Source: Paenibacillus methanolicus (GTDB taxonomy: Bacteria > Bacillota > Bacilli > Paenibacillales > Paenibacillaceae). Taken from it: a stretch of 64,000 nucleotides of DNA. A program made the position numbers and the translations under genes. Below the pieces are notes generated by a model. That model worked only from the letters and a program-made list of their open reading frames with translations, ran no database searches and was not told the origin of the DNA. The stretch is from contig NZ_VNHS01000005.1 in NCBI RefSeq assembly GCF_008124765.1, positions 62,001-126,000 on the forward strand. The letters are read 5' to 3'. Numbering within the stretch: the stretch's first letter is position 1; each line of letters begins with the position of its first letter. This document shows positions 61,178 through 64,000 of this stretch, piece by piece.

Positions 61178-61226
61178 GGAACTTGAGTTCCACTTTGTTT
61201 ATTCCATTCCCATTCCGCATTATAAT
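61178..61226 (+). promoter_or_regulatory. HxlR gene control region with palindrome and TATAAT
   Basis: GGAACT-TG-AGTTCC (61178-61191) is a perfect dyad and TATAAT (61221-61226) a perfect -10 element, 42 bases before the start codon. The dyad is placed to allow repression or autoregulation. Its GGNACT half-site matches that of the dyad in the mqo promoter. The preceding 60873-61177 contains no gene. Confidence 0.5.
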
Positions 61227-61267
61227 GGGTACCGAAGCAAATGCACAATGATCGGAGGTTGCGTGCG

Positions 61268-61684
61268 ATGAGCGATCAGCTACACCCGGGTTACGAGCCG
61301 GAGTCGCCGTGTCATTATCGGCGGGCGCTGGAGGTCGTCTCCAGCAAGTGGACCGTCCTCGTCTTCTACGAGCTGGAGAAGGGGAGCAAGCGATACAGCG
61401 AGCTGAGGAAACAGATCGAAGGCGTCACGAAGAAGATGCTCACTCAGACGCTGCGTCAGCTGGAGCGGGACGGCTTGGTGCGGCGCACCGTCTATCCGAC
61501 CGTCCCGCCGACCGTGGATTACGCGCTGACGCCGCTGGGACTGACGTTGATCGAACCGATGAGAATGCTGCACCGGTGGACGGAAGCCCATTACGACTCG
61601 GTGCTGCAATCGAGGCGGGCGTACGACAACGAGCCGGCACCCGAGGACGCCGCCGAGCCGGATCTCGCGGCCGAACCCGATTAA
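61268..61684 (+). CDS. HxlR family transcriptional regulator
   Basis: This 138-residue winged-helix regulator has the HxlR pattern: CHYRRALEVVSSKWTVLVFY at the start with the conserved cysteine, then YSELRKQIEGVTKKMLTQTL and LRQLERDGLVRRTVYPTVPP. HxlR proteins respond to electrophiles such as quinones and diamide through that cysteine. GGAGG at 61254-61258 precedes ATG 61268. Its stop overlaps the stop of the convergent esterase gene. The acidic C-terminal tail (EPAPEDAAEPDLAAEPD) is unusual. Confidence 0.95.
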   Translation: MSDQLHPGYEPESPCHYRRALEVVSSKWTVLVFYELEKGSKRYSELRKQIEGVTKKMLTQTLRQLERDGLVRRTVYPTVPPTVDYALTPLGLTLIEPMRMLHRWTEAHYDSVLQSRRAYDNEPAPEDAAEPDLAAEPD

Positions 61685-62598
61685 TCCGGCGTGCCGAGCT
61701 CGCGCGCGATGAACGCATAGACGTCGTGTCCGTCGTCGAAGACGTCCGTCAGCGCGTAGAACAAGTGGATCATGCCGGGATACCGTTTCCAGCTGACGCG
61801 CACGCCGCTCTCGGCCAGCTTGCGGGCGTATAGCTCGCCTTCGTCGCGCAGCGGATCGAGCTCGGCGGTGACGACCAAGGCGGGAGGCAAGCCGTCTACA
61901 TCGCCGAGCAGGGGAGATGCCAATGGATTGGCGCGATCGGCATCGCTGCCAAAATAGTGTCCGGCGCAGTAATCGAGCAGCGCGGTCTCGAGGAAATACC
62001 CGGCGCCGTAAGTTGTCTTGGATGCGTAACTGCCGGACCAGTCCGTCACCGGGCAGAGCAGAATTTGCCGGGCGATCCGCGGCGTGCCGCGCTTGACCGC
62101 CTGCTGCGCCACGAGCGCGGCGAGATTCCCGCCGACGCTCTCGCCGGCGACGGCTACCCGGTCGGCGTAGAAGCCGAGCGCTTCGGCGTTCTCGTATACC
62201 CACTGCGCGGCATAGAGCGCCTCGTCGATCTGCACCGGGAACTTGTGCTCCGGGGCGAGCCGGTAATCGACGGACACGACCGCATGTCCCGTGACGTGCG
62301 CCAACTTGCCGCACATCGGGTCGTAATCCGCGATTCGGTTGAACACGAAGCCGCCGCCGTGGTAGAACACGATGACGGGCAGCTTCTCCTTGTTCGTCGG
62401 GCGGTAGATGCGCACGGTTAGCGGGCCGTGCGGCCCTTGCAACTCGGCATCCTGCGTGTCGGCCAATTCGTGGCGTTCGGAGATCGCGTTCGCGATGATG
62501 ACCTTACGGATTTCGTCGGGCGTCATCCGGTGCAGCGCCGGCAAGCCCGACATTTGATCGAGGAATTTCTTCGTTTGTTCTGGCAGCGTTTCGTTCAC
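61681..62598 (-). CDS. Alpha/beta hydrolase (HSL-type esterase/lipase)
   Basis: This 305-residue esterase has the oxyanion motif HGGGF near residue 80, the nucleophile elbow GESVGGN near 151 and the typical DYRLAPEHKFP near 111. The catalytic aspartate and histidine are probably in AELDPLRDEG and GMIHLFY. It hydrolyses esters in the cytoplasm. AGAAGGTCG precedes the start at 62598. It is convergent with the HxlR regulator, overlapping it at the stop codons. The substrate is unknown. Confidence 0.93.
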   Translation of the reverse strand: MNETLPEQTKKFLDQMSGLPALHRMTPDEIRKVIIANAISERHELADTQDAELQGPHGPLTVRIYRPTNKEKLPVIVFYHGGGFVFNRIADYDPMCGKLAHVTGHAVVSVDYRLAPEHKFPVQIDEALYAAQWVYENAEALGFYADRVAVAGESVGGNLAALVAQQAVKRGTPRIARQILLCPVTDWSGSYASKTTYGAGYFLETALLDYCAGHYFGSDADRANPLASPLLGDVDGLPPALVVTAELDPLRDEGELYARKLAESGVRVSWKRYPGMIHLFYALTDVFDDGHDVYAFIARELGTPD

Positions 62599-62719
62599 GT
62601 TAACGACCTTCTTTCAGGCAGGATTATTCGGTCCGGATCCGTTACCTTCACGATACTGCAATCGTCTGAACGTGAGAAGAAGGCACTTTAAAGTGGCCTT
62701 CGGGAAAGGAGTGGCAACA

Positions 62720-62965
62720 ATCGATCATTATCGCAAGCTCGGCGTCTTCCTCCGATGGCATGCCATCCTCATTCTGATCATCGGGATAATCGGGGCGCTC
62801 AATCAAGGATTCGAGCAAAGCAACGGCAATGTTTACATCGATAAAGGCTTCTTCCTTTGGTTAATTGGCGGCTATTTGGCCGCGCTGATTCTCTATGCGC
62901 TGTCCGTCATGCTCACCGGGTTGGACGGGATTGCAGCAAGGGAGCAGAATAAACAATCGGATTAG
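62720..62965 (+). CDS. Small membrane protein with apparent ATC start
   Basis: The frame from 62720 encodes about 81 residues with two hydrophobic stretches (FLRWHAILILIIGIIGAL and FFLWLIGGYLAALILYAL). AAAGGAG (62705-62711) lies exactly 8 bases before ATC 62720, which would read DHYRKLGVFLRW. The in-frame GTGs at 62711 and 62672 have no ribosome binding site; the former overlaps the site. If ATC is not used, the start is at 62672 with a basic leader. The family is unknown. A terminator follows at 62973. Confidence 0.6.
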   Translation: MDHYRKLGVFLRWHAILILIIGIIGALNQGFEQSNGNVYIDKGFFLWLIGGYLAALILYALSVMLTGLDGIAAREQNKQSD

Positions 62966-62972
62966 GATCAAT

Positions 62973-63007
62973 AAGGCACTCTCGTATTCATCGAGGGCGC
63001 CTTTTTA
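62973..63007 (+). terminator. Rho-independent terminator
   Basis: AAGGCACTCTCG (62973-62984) pairs with CGAGGGCGCCTT (62992-63003) with one mismatch, followed by a T-rich tract. Confidence 0.8.
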
Positions 63008-63111
63008 TTTAGCTAAAGGGAGTTTAACGCTAAAGCAGGATTTGGAAAATATTCGAGGAATAGTCTGGAAAGCTGATGATCGAAATGAATATAAAAAGTA
63101 TAAAGGGGGGG

Positions 63112-63309
63112 ATGAAAATACACTTTTTCATAGGAATCGTTCCACCCGAAGATTACAAAGAACAAATCTCGGTATTTCGTAATAAATGGGCTAAAGCATT
63201 TCGAAATCGATGGGATAATAACGGCTTTTGTTCTTTATTTCCAATCTTCCAGTTAACTTTGTCTGAACCAGCAACCTTCGGAACAGCGATTACATTCCTT
63301 AGCGTTTAA
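63112..63309 (+). pseudogene. 2'-5' RNA ligase family remnant
   Basis: ATG 63112 follows AAAGGGGGGG and encodes MKIHFFIGIVPPEDYKEQI, the typical first strand of 2'-5' RNA ligase/LigT-like proteins. After about residue 35 the similarity ends and the frame closes at 63307. Both HxT catalytic motifs are missing. It is the 5' stub of a deleted gene and cannot encode an active enzyme. Confidence 0.6.
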
Positions 63310-63436
63310 ACCGTTCATTGAACTGGGAACGTTAGCCGAGCAAGCCTGTTTGATAGGTTTAATGGCCGACGTAATGAAAAGAGCGAGAATATCGGGTCAG
63401 TTTCGTCAGACGCATATAAAGAAACGGAGTGAAGTT

Positions 63437-64000
63437 ATGAAATTGCTGCTTACATCCGGAGGCATCAATAACAAAAGCATACACGACGCGCTGGTTAGCA
63501 TGCTGGGCAAGCCGATCGCCGACTCCAACGCCCTGTGCATCCCCACCGCGATGTACGGACACCCCTGGGTCGGTCCCGGCGTCAAAGCCTGGGAGTTCAT
63601 CAGCGGGAAAGAAGAGAATCCTATGGTCAACTTGGGCTGGAAGTCCGTCGGGGTGCTGGAGCTCACGGCGCTGCCAAGCATCGGCGAAGACCGCTGGGTG
63701 CCGCTGGTCCGGGAGACGGACGTCCTGCTGGTGGCGGGCGGAGACGCCCTCTACCTGTGCCACTGGATGCGGCAATCCGGGCTGGCAGACCTTTTGCCGT
63801 CGCTGCAGGCAGTCTATGTGGGAATGAGCGCCGGGAGTATGGTGCTGGCACCTAACATCGGGGAATTCTTCGTTGGATGGACTCCACCCAACGGTGGCGA
63901 TGAAGCACTGGGACTGGTCGATTTTGCAATGTTTCCGCATTTGGATCACGAGATGCTGCCGCATAACACAATGGCCTCTGCAGTGAGCTGGGCCGCCGGG
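63437..64000 (+). CDS. Peptidase E family (S51) protein, cut by window end
   Basis: The first 188 residues match the dipeptidase E/class I glutamine-amidotransferase-like S51 family: KLLLTSGGINNKSIHDALVS, DVLLVAGGDALYL, GMSAGSMVLAPNIGE with the nucleophile serine, and DFAMFPHLDHEMLPHN with the histidine. These enzymes split aspartyl dipeptides or act on similar small molecules. CGGAGTGA precedes ATG 63437. Its start is intact, but the C-terminus lies beyond the window. It appears to be a normal gene. Confidence 0.92.
   Translation, partial: MKLLLTSGGINNKSIHDALVSMLGKPIADSNALCIPTAMYGHPWVGPGVKAWEFISGKEENPMVNLGWKSVGVLELTALPSIGEDRWVPLVRETDVLLVAGGDALYLCHWMRQSGLADLLPSLQAVYVGMSAGSMVLAPNIGEFFVGWTPPNGGDEALGLVDFAMFPHLDHEMLPHNTMASAVSWAAG

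Noticed and set aside
63262-63436. Open frame with LHSLAFKPFIELGTLAEQAC directly before the peptidase E start
   Set aside because: It has no start codon and no family I recognise. It may be a further relic next to the 2'-5' RNA ligase stub, but evidence is insufficient.
1-64000. CRISPR arrays, tRNA or rRNA genes, intact insertion sequences, prophage genes
   Set aside because: No regularly spaced repeats, cloverleaf-like sequences, transposase motifs or phage structural genes were seen.

Overview
The window reads as a chromosomal segment of a high-GC, low-copy Gram-positive bacterium of the Paenibacillaceae (Paenibacillus or Cohnella type). The reasons are strong AGGAGG-type ribosome binding sites, frequent GTG and TTG starts, lipoprotein signal peptides, an S-layer-homology protein, ECF sigma/anti-sigma pairs with DUF4179 and DUF4367 proteins, CBO0543, DUF3977 and DUF4386 proteins, and a CcpA-type cre site. 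I see no tRNA, rRNA, CRISPR array, prophage or intact insertion sequence. The genus is an inference from gene content.

Layout. 1-5.0 kb is a sugar ABC importer of the galactofuranose type (YtfQ/YtfR/YtfT/YjfF-like), with a second substrate-binding lipoprotein at its 3' end. 5.3-7.8 kb holds an unknown protein and two CBO0543 membrane proteins. 8-9.7 kb is mqo (malate:quinone oxidoreductase) behind an operator-like promoter and a leader with competing hairpins. 9.8-16.6 kb carries a large exported protein with a frameshifted signal peptide, a FliB-type lysine methylase, an APH-fold kinase, a lipoprotein that appears to start at ATC, and an acetyltransferase fused to TPRs. 16.7-17.2 kb is a gene-free, two-copy structured repeat. 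17.2-25.3 kb is an accessory zone of a LysR regulator, DinB proteins, small membrane proteins and many gene remnants (LysR, metallophosphoesterase, sortase B). 25.4-29.9 kb has fabV, an SLH-anchored serine hydrolase and a toroid-fold protein. 30-33 kb has an antitoxin-like remnant, an acetyltransferase and a deletion scar joining pdhB to another acetyltransferase.

33-42.5 kb contains small membrane proteins, an XRE/membrane-protein pair with a clear promoter and operator repeats, a Gmad2 lipoprotein, a stand-alone RpoA-CTD-like protein with a zinc ribbon, an ECF sigma/anti-sigma pair, a DUF817 protein and an MDR oxidoreductase. 42.7-45.2 kb is an 822-residue protein whose N-terminal motif is typical of cargo of extracellular contractile injection systems (eCIS) and of DUF4157-type polymorphic toxins; it is the strongest candidate for something new. 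45.3-48.6 kb is a CcpA-controlled sugar ABC importer without its own ATPase. 49-54 kb has an MDR oxidoreductase, a kinase, a Nudix hydrolase, SRPBCC and VOC proteins. 52.9-58.3 kb looks like a carbohydrate unit: TIM-barrel isomerase, PhyH dioxygenase, divergent AraC regulator and a GH35-type beta-galactosidase. 58.3-64 kb has MerR, a DUF4179 anti-sigma with its ECF sigma factor, an HxlR regulator convergent with an esterase, a small membrane protein that may also start at ATC, a 2'-5' RNA ligase remnant and a peptidase E cut by the window end.

A recurring theme is small damage at gene starts and short remnants. Signal peptides sit one frame away from their mature proteins (9.88 kb and 23.1 kb), start codons read ATC after perfect Shine-Dalgarno sequences (15.0 kb and 62.7 kb), and several truncated genes lie between intact ones. 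Sequencing error cannot be excluded for the single-base cases. The pdhB, sortase, LysR, phosphoesterase and antitoxin remnants are too large to be sequencing errors and indicate real gene decay.
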